Below, piece by piece: positions 25,763-33,519 of a stretch of 64,000 bases of DNA (position 1 is its first letter; every line of letters begins with the position of its first letter). The stretch comes from Acidimicrobiales bacterium (GTDB lineage Bacteria > Actinomycetota > Acidimicrobiia > Acidimicrobiales > SHLQ01). The notes under the pieces are model-generated. The model did not search any database. It saw only the letters and a list, made by a program, of their open reading frames with translations, and had not been told where the DNA came from. A program made the position numbers and the translations under genes. The DNA lies in NCBI GenBank assembly GCA_020628865.1, contig JAHDEJ010000028.1:1-64000 (forward strand), written 5' to 3'.

Positions 25763-26587
25763 TCAGGTCGCGAGGTCGTAGCTGGCGATCGTGCAACTGA
25801 CGGCGAAGATGGGAATCGGTGCGGTGAAGTGCACCGTGCCCGTTGCACCGCCGGCCGCTGCGCTGACGGTGAGGAAGGTGCGGATCTCGAAGCCGCCCTG
25901 GCCGGCGTCGGCGTAGACCGTGAGGTCGTCGTAGTCGAGAAGCGCGTCCTTGTCGTTGCGACACCATCGCTCGAGGAAGTCGAGGTCCCACGCCTCGTTG
26001 ATCTTCCCCGAGTCCGGGGTGGCCGGCCAATGACTGATTCCGCCGGTGCCGACGATGGCGATCTTCTCCGGCACCGAGTCGGCGGCGCGACGCAGCGCCT
26101 CGCCGAACGCCCATGCACGATGCAGCGGTGTGAGCGGCGGGCCCTGGCAGTTGATGTTCACCGGAATGACCGGAAGGTCGAACCGGGGTGTCAGGAAGTG
26201 CAGCGGCACGGCGATGCCGTGGTCGAACTTCCACTCCTCGGCGTAGCTCACGTCGACCGTCTGCATCACCTCGGTGATCAGGCGCTGCGCCAGGTCCTTG
26301 TTGCCCGGCGCCCGGAACTTGTCGATCTTCAGCCAGCCCGGGTCCTCGATCGGGCCGTCGTAGAAGTCGGCCATGCCGATGGCGAAGCTCGGCATGTTGT
26401 TCATGAAGAAGTTGGCGAAGTGTTCGGCGGCGATCACGACGATCGCCTCGGCGCCACTGGCTTCGATGTCGGCCCGCATCTGGTGGAACGCGTCGTAGAA
26501 CGCATCCCGCACCTCGGGGTCGGCCTGCTCGGCCCGGCCGGTGATTCCCGGTGCGTGTGAACACACGCCTGCGTAGACCAAGCTCAT
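25763..26587 (-). CDS. LigB-type class III extradiol ring-cleavage dioxygenase, catalytic subunit
   Basis: Fe(II)-dependent dioxygenase of 274 residues that opens catecholic rings. The iron-binding histidines are expected at His11 (GVCSHAPG) and in the AAEHFANFF segment. The IPVNINCQGPPLTPLHRAW and IVGTGGISHWPATP motifs are those of the protocatechuate 4,5-dioxygenase beta/DODA family. It is paired with a LigA-type small subunit, so a LigAB-type heteromer is likely. The neighbouring HpaE, FAH-family and HpaH genes argue for homoprotocatechuate or a similar ortho-diol as substrate. The ATG at 26587 is chosen; an in-frame GTG at 26611 is possible. Confidence 0.82.
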   Translation of the reverse strand: MSLVYAGVCSHAPGITGRAEQADPEVRDAFYDAFHQMRADIEASGAEAIVVIAAEHFANFFMNNMPSFAIGMADFYDGPIEDPGWLKIDKFRAPGNKDLAQRLITEVMQTVDVSYAEEWKFDHGIAVPLHFLTPRFDLPVIPVNINCQGPPLTPLHRAWAFGEALRRAADSVPEKIAIVGTGGISHWPATPDSGKINEAWDLDFLERWCRNDKDALLDYDDLTVYADAGQGGFEIRTFLTVSAAAGGATGTVHFTAPIPIFAVSCTIASYDLAT

Positions 26588-26601
26588 GAAAAGCTCTCTC
26601 T

Positions 26602-26624
26602 CGCTCGACACTTCCGGTCGAGAT
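26602..26624 (-). repeat. 23-bp hairpin repeat, copy 1
   Basis: The 23-bp sequence at 26602-26624 recurs exactly at 27049-27071. It contains a 6-bp inverted repeat (CTCGAC / GTCGAG around a 7-base loop). It precedes the LigB-type gene, just past the stop of the LigA-type gene. A further block, GAGCGACCATG on the minus strand, recurs 17-18 bases away at both sites. Confidence 0.8.
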
Positions 26625-26629
26625 TGCGG

Positions 26630-27010
26630 TCAATCAACATGGTCGCTCCCCTTCGGTCCGCTCCCCGTCTGCCCTTGTCCCAATCGCTGAGCGTGGGCGT
26701 CGGTGCCTTCATATCCCGTCATTGCGTAGACACCTTCGCGGACGGGGCCGTGTTCCTCGATGCCGTCTCGCATGCGTTGCAGGTAGTCCTGCCACTCGAT
26801 CTGGTGGAACGCGGCGAAGTGCATGAGGATCTGACCGTTCACACCGAGGTGGAACAGCAGGCCGATGTCGGGCTCGGTCAGCGCCCGGACCTCTTCATCG
26901 GTGAGGTCGTACGGCTCCAGAGGTGCGTGGCGGTCGGCCGTGTAGGCAGCCTGCACCTGCTCATCCCGATTCAGCTCATAGAGAAACTTCTGGACGTAAT
27001 ACAACGACAT
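26630..27010 (-). CDS. LigA-type small subunit of extradiol dioxygenase
   Basis: A 126-residue helical protein of the LigA family: it begins MSLYYVQKFLYELNRDE and has the conserved LFHLGVNGQILMHFAAF segment and a VYAMTGYEGTD tail motif. In protocatechuate 4,5-dioxygenase, LigA caps the LigB active site. It is immediately upstream of the LigB gene on the same strand. The last residues (GSDHVD) arise from sequence that is partly duplicated upstream of this gene, so the C-terminus may have been altered by that duplication. Confidence 0.8.
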   Translation of the reverse strand: MSLYYVQKFLYELNRDEQVQAAYTADRHAPLEPYDLTDEEVRALTEPDIGLLFHLGVNGQILMHFAAFHQIEWQDYLQRMRDGIEEHGPVREGVYAMTGYEGTDAHAQRLGQGQTGSGPKGSDHVD

Positions 27011-27048
27011 TCGTCAGCGCCCTTTCCCGGGCGGGGTCATGCTGCTCC

Positions 27049-27071
27049 CGCTCGACACTTCCGGTCGAGAT
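27049..27071 (-). repeat. 23-bp hairpin repeat, copy 2
   Basis: Exact second copy of the hairpin at 26602-26624, here about 40 bp before the LigA-type start. The surrounding 116-bp gap also holds an open 27-codon GTG-started frame (VSDHEGEHGS...), ending directly before the LigA-type ATG, which I do not call as a gene. Confidence 0.8.
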
Positions 27072-27126
27072 CCGTGTTCACCCTCATGGTCGCTCACCTC
27101 CGGCTCGCTCCCCCAGAACATCGATC

Positions 27127-28656
27127 TCAGCCCCCCAACTTCGGGATCGAATGCGTGTCGAGGGCGACGGAGATGTTCTTTGTCTCCATGTAGAAGTCGA
27201 AGCTCCAGTCGCCGCCGTCGCGGCCGATGCCGCTGGCCTTCGTGCCGCCGAATGGCGTGGGCAGGTGGCGGACGTTCTGGCTGTTGACCCAGATCATTCC
27301 GGCATCGAGTGCGTCGGCGACGCGGTGCGCCCGGCCGACATCTCGTGTCCAGAGGTAGCCGGCGAGTCCGTAGTCGATGTCGTTGCCGATCTTCACGGCG
27401 TCGGCTTCGTCGGTGAAGGGGATGGCGGTGAGCACCGGGCCGAAGATCTCCTCCTGGGCGATGCGCATGTCGTTTCGGGCGTTGGTGAAGAGCATCGGTG
27501 CGACCCATTGGCCGTCCGCCGGTGCCTCAGCCCACGGTGTTCCCTCGATGACCGTGGCCCCGTCGGCTTCGGCGATCTCGCGGTAGCTGCACACCTTCTC
27601 GTGATGACGCGGGTGGATGAGTGGGCCGATCACCGAGCCGGGGTCGAGCGGATGGCCCACGGGCACGTTGCGCATCTTCTCGGCGATGCGTTCGGTGAAC
27701 TCGTCGTAGATCGTGTCTTGGATGAGCACCCGGCTGGAGCTGGTGCATCGTTCGCCGTTGAGGCTGTAGATCATGAAGACGACCGCGTCGACGGCGCGGT
27801 CGAGGTCGGCGTCGTCGAACACGATCACCGGGTTCTTGCCGCCGAGCTCGAAGTGCACCCGCTTGAGGGTGGGCGCGCCCTGCGCCTGGATCATCGAGCC
27901 GGTGGAGCTCTCACCGACGAAGGCGATGGCCTTGATCGCCGGATGTTCGGTGAGCGACTTGCCGGCGGTCTCGCCCATGCCGTGCACGACGTTGAGCGCA
28001 CCGACCGGCAGCCCGGCTTCCTGCGCGGTCTCAGCCAGAAGGTGCGCGGTGTAGGGGCTCCATTCGGCCGGCTTGTGCACGACTGTGCAACCGGCGGCGA
28101 GCGCCGGGGCGATCTTCCACGTACTCAGCATGAAGGGCGTGTTCCACGGCGTGATCACGCCGACCGGGCCGATGGCCTTGCGGGTCGTGTAGTTGATGTG
28201 GTCGCCGGATGGGAGCGACAGCCCGTCGGCGGCGCCCGGTGCCTGGTCGGCGAAGAACCGGAAGTTGGCGGCACCGCGCAACGCGGCGGCGCTCATGAAC
28301 CGCATCGTCTGGCCGGTGTCGACGCACTCGGTCACGGCGATCTGGTGAGCCCGCTCCTCGATCAGGTCGGCCACGTCGTGGAGGATCGCCTTGCGCTTGG
28401 TGCCCGGCATGTTGCTCCAGGCACCGAACGCCTCCTGGGCCGCGGCAGCGGCAGCATCGATGTCGGCGGCGTCACCGGCCGAGACGTCGCCGAGGTGGGC
28501 TCCGTCGATCGGCGACTGGTTGGCGAACGTCTCGCCGCTGACGCTGGGAACCGCCTCGCCGGCGATCAGATGCGGCAACGGTTCGCTGCGGAACCGGGCG
28601 AGATGCTCCTCGGCTGCAGCGAGGTTCTCGGCGTAGGTGTGGCTGGATCCGGCCAT
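27127..28656 (-). CDS. hpaE: 5-carboxymethyl-2-hydroxymuconate semialdehyde dehydrogenase (HpaE-type aldehyde dehydrogenase)
   Basis: A 509-residue NAD-dependent aldehyde dehydrogenase. Asn172 (TPWNTPF), Glu270 (HFELGGKNP) and the catalytic Cys304 (NGERCTSSSR) are all present. The closest family style is HpaE, which oxidises the ring-cleavage semialdehyde of homoprotocatechuate; the substrate is inferred from the adjacent dioxygenase, HpaR and HpaH genes. It is the first gene of the leftward half of the cluster, divergent from the FAH-family gene across a 97-bp control region. Confidence 0.85.
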   Translation of the reverse strand: MAGSSHTYAENLAAAEEHLARFRSEPLPHLIAGEAVPSVSGETFANQSPIDGAHLGDVSAGDAADIDAAAAAAQEAFGAWSNMPGTKRKAILHDVADLIEERAHQIAVTECVDTGQTMRFMSAAALRGAANFRFFADQAPGAADGLSLPSGDHINYTTRKAIGPVGVITPWNTPFMLSTWKIAPALAAGCTVVHKPAEWSPYTAHLLAETAQEAGLPVGALNVVHGMGETAGKSLTEHPAIKAIAFVGESSTGSMIQAQGAPTLKRVHFELGGKNPVIVFDDADLDRAVDAVVFMIYSLNGERCTSSSRVLIQDTIYDEFTERIAEKMRNVPVGHPLDPGSVIGPLIHPRHHEKVCSYREIAEADGATVIEGTPWAEAPADGQWVAPMLFTNARNDMRIAQEEIFGPVLTAIPFTDEADAVKIGNDIDYGLAGYLWTRDVGRAHRVADALDAGMIWVNSQNVRHLPTPFGGTKASGIGRDGGDWSFDFYMETKNISVALDTHSIPKLGG

Positions 28657-28753
28657 GCGCTTGTCGTCCCCGATCGAAGATGTTTAACATGTGTAGTATT
28701 CAGTGATCCGCTGGCGATTGCAAGCACGACCGCCACAGACCCGACGAGACCCC
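28657..28753. promoter_or_regulatory. Divergent control region of the aromatic cluster
   Basis: A 97-bp gap between divergent hpaE and the FAH-family gene. It includes the only AT-rich stretch nearby, with a short quasi-palindrome TGTTTAACA at 28681-28689. HpaR-type MarR regulators repress divergent hpa promoters from such sites, so this is the likely operator region. No promoter hexamers can be assigned with confidence. Confidence 0.45.
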
Positions 28754-29647
28754 ATGCGCTTTCTCTCCTTCACGGCCGCCGAGACCAACAGCTTCGGAAT
28801 GCTCACCGCCGACGGTGATGGCGTCATCGACCTCGGCCGCCGAATGGGCGACGTCCGCGATCTCGGCGACCTCGTCGCGCAGGAACGCCTGGGTCAAGCA
28901 GCGCAGTTCTCTGGCGAACCGGCCGACCATCACCTCTCCGATGTGCAACACGAGCGCCTCCTGCCCTGGCCCGGCAAGATCTTCTGCATCGGCGTGAACT
29001 ACGGCGGCCGCGCCGCCGAGTACGCCGACAAGAGCGACGCCGCCTACCCCTCCGTCTTCGTCCGCTTTCCCGATTCCTTCACCGGGCACGACCAGGCACT
29101 CGTTCGCCCGCCCGAGAGTCCGCAGCTCGACTACGAAGGCGAGATCGTCGTGGTGATCGGCAAGGAAGGCCGACGCATCCCCATCGAGAACGCACGGGAC
29201 CACATCGCCGGCCTCACCCTCGGCAACGAGGGCACGATCCGTGACTGGGTGCGTCACGCCAAGTTCAACGTGACCCAGGGAAAGAACTGGGAGTCCACCG
29301 GCGCGTTCGGGCCCCACCTGGTCACCATGGACGAGATCGGCGACCTCGAGGCCCTGCACCTCACCACGCGGGTGAACGGCGAGCTCCGTCAGGACGATCA
29401 CCCGGCGACCATGAAGTACTCGATCGAGTACCAGATCCACTACCTGTCCACGTTCACCACCCTTCGGCCGGGCGACATCATCTTCAGCGGCACACCGACG
29501 GGCGCCGGGGCTCGCTTCGATCCACCGATCTGGCTCGAGCCCGGCGACGTCATCGAGGTCACCGTGCCCGAGCTCGGCACGCTGCGGAACTCCGTCGTGG
29601 ACGAGTTCCCCGACGGCAGCACCCACACCGCACCGGAGCCGCAGTGA
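28754..29647 (+). CDS. FAH-family isomerase/decarboxylase (HpaG-like)
   Basis: A 297-residue fumarylacetoacetate hydrolase-family protein. A short N-terminal domain precedes the FAH core: KIFCIGVNYGGRAAEYA, the metal site Glu-rich segment LDYEGEIVVVIGKEG, the conserved LGNEGTIRDW, and the C-terminal RPGDIIFSGTPTGAGARF motif. In the homoprotocatechuate pathway this family performs the isomerisation/decarboxylation after semialdehyde oxidation. The ATG at 28754 is chosen because MRFLSFTAAE is a typical family start. Its stop overlaps the hpaR start (GTGA). Confidence 0.82.
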   Translation: MRFLSFTAAETNSFGMLTADGDGVIDLGRRMGDVRDLGDLVAQERLGQAAQFSGEPADHHLSDVQHERLLPWPGKIFCIGVNYGGRAAEYADKSDAAYPSVFVRFPDSFTGHDQALVRPPESPQLDYEGEIVVVIGKEGRRIPIENARDHIAGLTLGNEGTIRDWVRHAKFNVTQGKNWESTGAFGPHLVTMDEIGDLEALHLTTRVNGELRQDDHPATMKYSIEYQIHYLSTFTTLRPGDIIFSGTPTGAGARFDPPIWLEPGDVIEVTVPELGTLRNSVVDEFPDGSTHTAPEPQ

Positions 29648-30126
29648 GCACCGCGGCGCGCGGTCCGACGACGACGCCGTCGATGCGTTCGTTCGACGAT
29701 TCGCTCCCGATGGCGCTTCTTGCGGCTCGAGAGTCGGCGATGCAGTACTTCCGCCCGATGCTCGCCGCCCACGATCTGACCGAACAGCAGTGGCGAATCC
29801 TGCGCGCGCTGCGTGCCGCAGAGGCACCGGTCGACGTCGGGCATCTCGTCATCGCCACGAACCTGCTCGCACCGAGCGTCAGCCGAATCCTCGCCAACCT
29901 CGAGGATCGAGGGTTGATCGACCGCACCCAGGCCGCCGACGATCAACGGCGGTCGGTCATCTCGCTTTCCGCCAACGGCGTCGCAGTGGTCGGCCAAGTG
30001 GCGCCCGAGTCGGAACGCATCTACGCGATGATCGAAGCGCGCTTCGGCACCGAGCGGCTGCACTCGCTCATCCGCGAACTGCACGACCTCGCCCAGCTCC
30101 TGCCCGATCCGGAGGACTCGCCATGA
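29644..30126 (+). CDS. hpaR: MarR-family regulator, HpaR type
   Basis: A 160-residue winged-helix repressor. The segment from SLPMALLAARESAMQYFRP through LTEQQWRILRALR is characteristic of HpaR (homoprotocatechuate degradation regulator). The recognition helix region is LLAPSVSRILANLEDRGLI and the wing is DDQRRSVISLS. It likely releases DNA in the presence of a hydroxyphenylacetate-type ligand. It overlaps the preceding stop by GTGA and the next gene by ATGA, so it is encoded within the operon it probably controls. Confidence 0.85.
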   Translation: MSTAARGPTTTPSMRSFDDSLPMALLAARESAMQYFRPMLAAHDLTEQQWRILRALRAAEAPVDVGHLVIATNLLAPSVSRILANLEDRGLIDRTQAADDQRRSVISLSANGVAVVGQVAPESERIYAMIEARFGTERLHSLIRELHDLAQLLPDPEDSP

Positions 30127-30929
30127 CCATCGATGCAGGCTTCGCCGCTGCGGAGGCAGCCCGCCTCGACGAGGCTGAGCGGTCAGCCGCACAGATGCGC
30201 CAGACCACCGAGGAGCGGCCCGATCTCACCATCGACGACGCGTACCTGATCCAGGCCGCGTGGAAGGACCTGCGACTTGCCCGCGGCGAGAAGATGGTCG
30301 GCCACAAGATCGGCCTCACCAGTCGGGCCATGCAGGCAGCCATGAACATCACGACACCGGACTCCGGCTTCCTCACCGATGCCATGGTGTTCGCACCCGA
30401 CAGCGAACTCGACGCCGCAACCTTCTGTGATCCGAAGCTCGAGATCGAGCTCGCCTTCGTGCTCGCCGAGGATCTTGCCGGCCTGGACCTCACGGTCGAC
30501 GACGTGCTCGACGCCACCGACCACGTGACGCCATCGGTCGAGCTCATCGCAGCCCGATCCTTCCGACGTCACCCCAGTACCGGCCGCACGCGGACCGTCG
30601 TCGACACGATCGCCGACAACGCGGCGAACGCCGGGATCGTCAACGGCGGCCGACAAGTGGGCCCCCGAGAGGTCGACCTCCGCTGGGTGAGTGCACTGGG
30701 CTACCGCAACGGCATCGTCGAAGAGACCGGTGTGGCCGCCGGCGTGCTCGACCATCCGGCCAACGGCATCGTCTGGCTGGCCCGTCGCTATGCCGAGCAG
30801 GGGCTCACGCTCGAGAAGGGGCAGACAATTCTGGCCGGTTCGTTCACCCGTCCGATCGACGTGCGAGCCGGCGACCATTTCCGATTCGACTACAGCGAAC
30901 TCGGCAGCTTCGAGCTGTCGTTCCGCTGA
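30123..30929 (+). CDS. hpaH: 2-oxo-hept-4-ene-1,7-dioate hydratase (HpaH-type)
   Basis: A 268-residue hydratase/decarboxylase-family protein. The segment YLIQAAWKDLRLARGEKMVGHKIGLTSRAMQAAMN and the metal-binding KLEIELAFVLAEDL are typical of HpaH. It hydrates the dienoate formed after ring cleavage, oxidation and decarboxylation. The ATG overlaps the hpaR stop. HpaI aldolase and HpaF isomerase, which complete the pathway, are not found in this window. Confidence 0.85.
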   Translation: MTIDAGFAAAEAARLDEAERSAAQMRQTTEERPDLTIDDAYLIQAAWKDLRLARGEKMVGHKIGLTSRAMQAAMNITTPDSGFLTDAMVFAPDSELDAATFCDPKLEIELAFVLAEDLAGLDLTVDDVLDATDHVTPSVELIAARSFRRHPSTGRTRTVVDTIADNAANAGIVNGGRQVGPREVDLRWVSALGYRNGIVEETGVAAGVLDHPANGIVWLARRYAEQGLTLEKGQTILAGSFTRPIDVRAGDHFRFDYSELGSFELSFR

Positions 30930-30956
30930 CGCGACCGGAACACGAGGGGGGAACAC

Positions 30957-32243
30957 ATGGCCGACGAAGGCAACAGCTACCACCAGGCGCCAAGCGGAAA
31001 GGTGGCCGCGCCAGCGGGGTGCCCGGTGAACCATTCGTGGTCGCCGCTGAACGACGACTACCTGGCCGACCCCTACCCCATCGCCAACCAACTTCGCGAG
31101 GAGGGGCCGATCTTCTTTGCCGAGGAGCTCGGCTACGTCGTCATCACCCGCATGGAGGACATCCTCGAGGTGTTCACCAACCCGGATGTGTACGCCTCGA
31201 CGAATGTGCAGGATCCCGTCTTTCCCATCGGTGCCGGAGCAGCCGATGTCCTGGCTGCGCCCGACTTCGATCCGGTCGCCGTCATGTCGAACCGGCCGGA
31301 GCCCGACCACGGCCGCATCCGAGTGCACACCCGCGCCGGGTTTTCCCGCCGCCGCCTGAAGACGCTGGAGCCCTACATCGTTCGCCGCAGCCACGAGCTG
31401 ATCGACGAGATGCTCGCCGGCCCGCAGCCCACCGAGTTCATCGACGCGTTCGCCTTCCCGCTCCCGGGCGAAACGGTGTTCCGGTTCATCGGTTTCCCCG
31501 AGGCCGACGACGAGCTGCTGAAGAACTGGTGCAGCGATCGAAAGGCGTTCTCCTGGGGCAAGCCGACCGAGGACGAGCAGGTGGAGATCGCCGAGAAGAT
31601 GCTTGCCTACTGGCGGTACTGCCGCGAGTTCACGGCATCGAAGCGCGACGAACCCGGCGACGACTTCGCGTCCGAGCTCGTGGCCGCCCATCTCGCCAAC
31701 CCCGACGACATCACCTACCGGGAGGTCGAGTCCGTCATCTACGGCCTGTCCTTCGCCGGCCACGAGGCGGTCACCAACCTCATCTGCAACTGCCTGCTGT
31801 CGCTCCTCCCCCGCCGCGATCAGTGGGACCAGCTCTGCGCCGACCCGACCCTCATTCCGAATGCGGTGGAAGAGGTGGTGCGGTTCGAATCGAGCCAGAT
31901 CTCGTGGCGCCGGGTCACGACACAGGCCACGACGCTGGCAGGGGTCGACATTCCGGCAGGCACACCGATCTTCATGAACTTCGCCTCGGCCAATCGCCAG
32001 CCCGACCTGTTCGACGACCCGGACACGTTCGACATCCACCGCCAGAACGCGGCCCACAACATCAGCTTCGGCAAGGGCATCCACTTCTGCCTCGGCGCGA
32101 ACCTCGCGAAGCTCGAAGCCCGCCTCGTGCTCGAGACGCTGTGCGAGCGGGTGCCGACGCTCCGACTCACCGAGGGTCAGGACATCTGGTCGTCGCCGAA
32201 CATCACGTTCCGCGGCCCGGAACAGCTCCTGGTGGAGTGGTGA
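30957..32243 (+). CDS. Cytochrome P450
   Basis: A 428-residue soluble bacterial P450. The heme-ligand motif is FGKGIHFCLGANLAKLEARL with Cys378, and the ExxR pair is Glu306/Arg309. The I-helix reads AGHEA (267-271): Ala271 stands where nearly all P450s have Thr, so proton delivery for oxygen activation should be altered. It lies 27 bp after hpaH on the same strand and is probably in the same transcript. It may hydroxylate an aromatic acid that feeds the ring-cleavage pathway. No ferredoxin or reductase gene is adjacent. Confidence 0.85.
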   Translation: MADEGNSYHQAPSGKVAAPAGCPVNHSWSPLNDDYLADPYPIANQLREEGPIFFAEELGYVVITRMEDILEVFTNPDVYASTNVQDPVFPIGAGAADVLAAPDFDPVAVMSNRPEPDHGRIRVHTRAGFSRRRLKTLEPYIVRRSHELIDEMLAGPQPTEFIDAFAFPLPGETVFRFIGFPEADDELLKNWCSDRKAFSWGKPTEDEQVEIAEKMLAYWRYCREFTASKRDEPGDDFASELVAAHLANPDDITYREVESVIYGLSFAGHEAVTNLICNCLLSLLPRRDQWDQLCADPTLIPNAVEEVVRFESSQISWRRVTTQATTLAGVDIPAGTPIFMNFASANRQPDLFDDPDTFDIHRQNAAHNISFGKGIHFCLGANLAKLEARLVLETLCERVPTLRLTEGQDIWSSPNITFRGPEQLLVEW

Positions 32244-32304
32244 GTTCAGGTCGGCGATCCGACGCCGCCGTCGCGCCCCAGCATCGCTGAGTACGATCAT
32301 CAGA

Positions 32305-33477
32305 ATGGCGAAGGACACGATGGCGGTCGTGAGATTCCAACCTTCTGATGAGAACGATCTCGTCCGAGAGACGACTGCCCTCCTTCAGGCCGGGTTCGAC
32401 GTCGACGTCATCTGCGTCGCCCGACCGAACGAGCGTCGGACGGAAGTCCGGTCCTTCCCTGGGCCAGGCCCGGAATCGTCGACACTCACGATCCGACGCC
32501 TGCGCATCGGCAAGAGCCGAGGCTCGATCGCGAGCTACCTGTGGCAGTACACGGCGTGGCTTGTCGGCGTCACCTGGTTGCTGATGCGGCACGGCTTGGT
32601 CCGCCCGTATCACGCAGTGCAGATCACGACGCTCCCCGATCATCAGGTGCTCGCTGCCCTCCCGGCTCGGATTCGTGGCACCCGACTCGTGGTGTTCTTC
32701 AAGGAACCGGCCGAGCAACTCTTCGACACGCTCTTCGGCGGCACCGTGTCTCGCCTCGTTGCCCTCACGACACGGCTCGCGTGTCGCACCGCGGACCACT
32801 GTCTGTGTGTCACCGAGGCCCATCGCCAGCAGCTGATTGCGAGCGGTGCACCTGCCACACGCATCGAGGTGATCGGCAACGCCACCGCACCCGACCGATG
32901 GCCGGACGTACCCGCCGAGGCCATTCCGCCGGACCATTTCGTGGCCGTCTGCCATGGCACGATCGAGGAGCGATGGGGACACGAGGTGATTCTTCGGGCC
33001 GCCGCTCGGGTCGGCCGAGAAACGGATCGCCTACGCGTGGTCTTCACCGGAACGGGCGGGTTCAGCCCCCGGGTGGGCGAACTGATCCGCGAGCTCGAAC
33101 TCGACGACGCCGTGGAGAATCGAGGCTGGGTGAGCGAGCCCGACCTCTCCGCCCTGCTCCGCCGCGCCGACGTCGGCCTGGTCGCGCAGCTTCCGTCGCC
33201 GTATTCGAACCTCGTGCACACCGGGAAGATGTACGACTTCTTCCAGCTCGGCGTACCGGTGATCGCTTCCGATCTCGCGGCCACCCGGTCCGACTTCGAC
33301 GGCTGTTGCCGCTTCTACCGTGCGGATGCGCCCGAGGACCTTGCCGCCGCCCTGCTCGACTTCATCGCCGACCCCGAGTCGGCGGCCGCCTACGCCGACG
33401 CCGCGACGGCCCGCCTCGACACGATGGGCTGGCAGGCGCTCGAAGAGCGCTACGTGCGGGCCGTCGCCGGCTCCTGA
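32305..33477 (+). CDS. GT4-family glycosyltransferase
   Basis: A 390-residue GT-B glycosyltransferase. The N-terminal half includes a hydrophobic membrane-associating segment (YLWQYTAWLVGVTWLLM). The C-terminal half carries the nucleotide-sugar region (AVCHGTIEERWGHEVILRA, then NRGWVSEPDLSALLRRADVGLV and the YDFFQLGVPVIASD motif). The donor-site Glu of group 1 transferases is replaced by an equivalent region around HTGKMYDF. It converges on the leftward polysaccharide operon and likely contributes one linkage of the same polymer. Confidence 0.78.
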   Translation: MAKDTMAVVRFQPSDENDLVRETTALLQAGFDVDVICVARPNERRTEVRSFPGPGPESSTLTIRRLRIGKSRGSIASYLWQYTAWLVGVTWLLMRHGLVRPYHAVQITTLPDHQVLAALPARIRGTRLVVFFKEPAEQLFDTLFGGTVSRLVALTTRLACRTADHCLCVTEAHRQQLIASGAPATRIEVIGNATAPDRWPDVPAEAIPPDHFVAVCHGTIEERWGHEVILRAAARVGRETDRLRVVFTGTGGFSPRVGELIRELELDDAVENRGWVSEPDLSALLRRADVGLVAQLPSPYSNLVHTGKMYDFFQLGVPVIASDLAATRSDFDGCCRFYRADAPEDLAAALLDFIADPESAAAYADAATARLDTMGWQALEERYVRAVAGS

Positions 33478-33519
33478 CAGGCTCTGGGCCACCGCGCCTC
33501 GGCGACAGCGGGGGCGAGA

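Noticed and set aside
27014..27097. A 27-codon GTG-started frame ending before the LigA-type start
   Set aside because: It lies in the duplicated intergenic block, resembles the LigA tail only in the shared repeat, and has no independent support.
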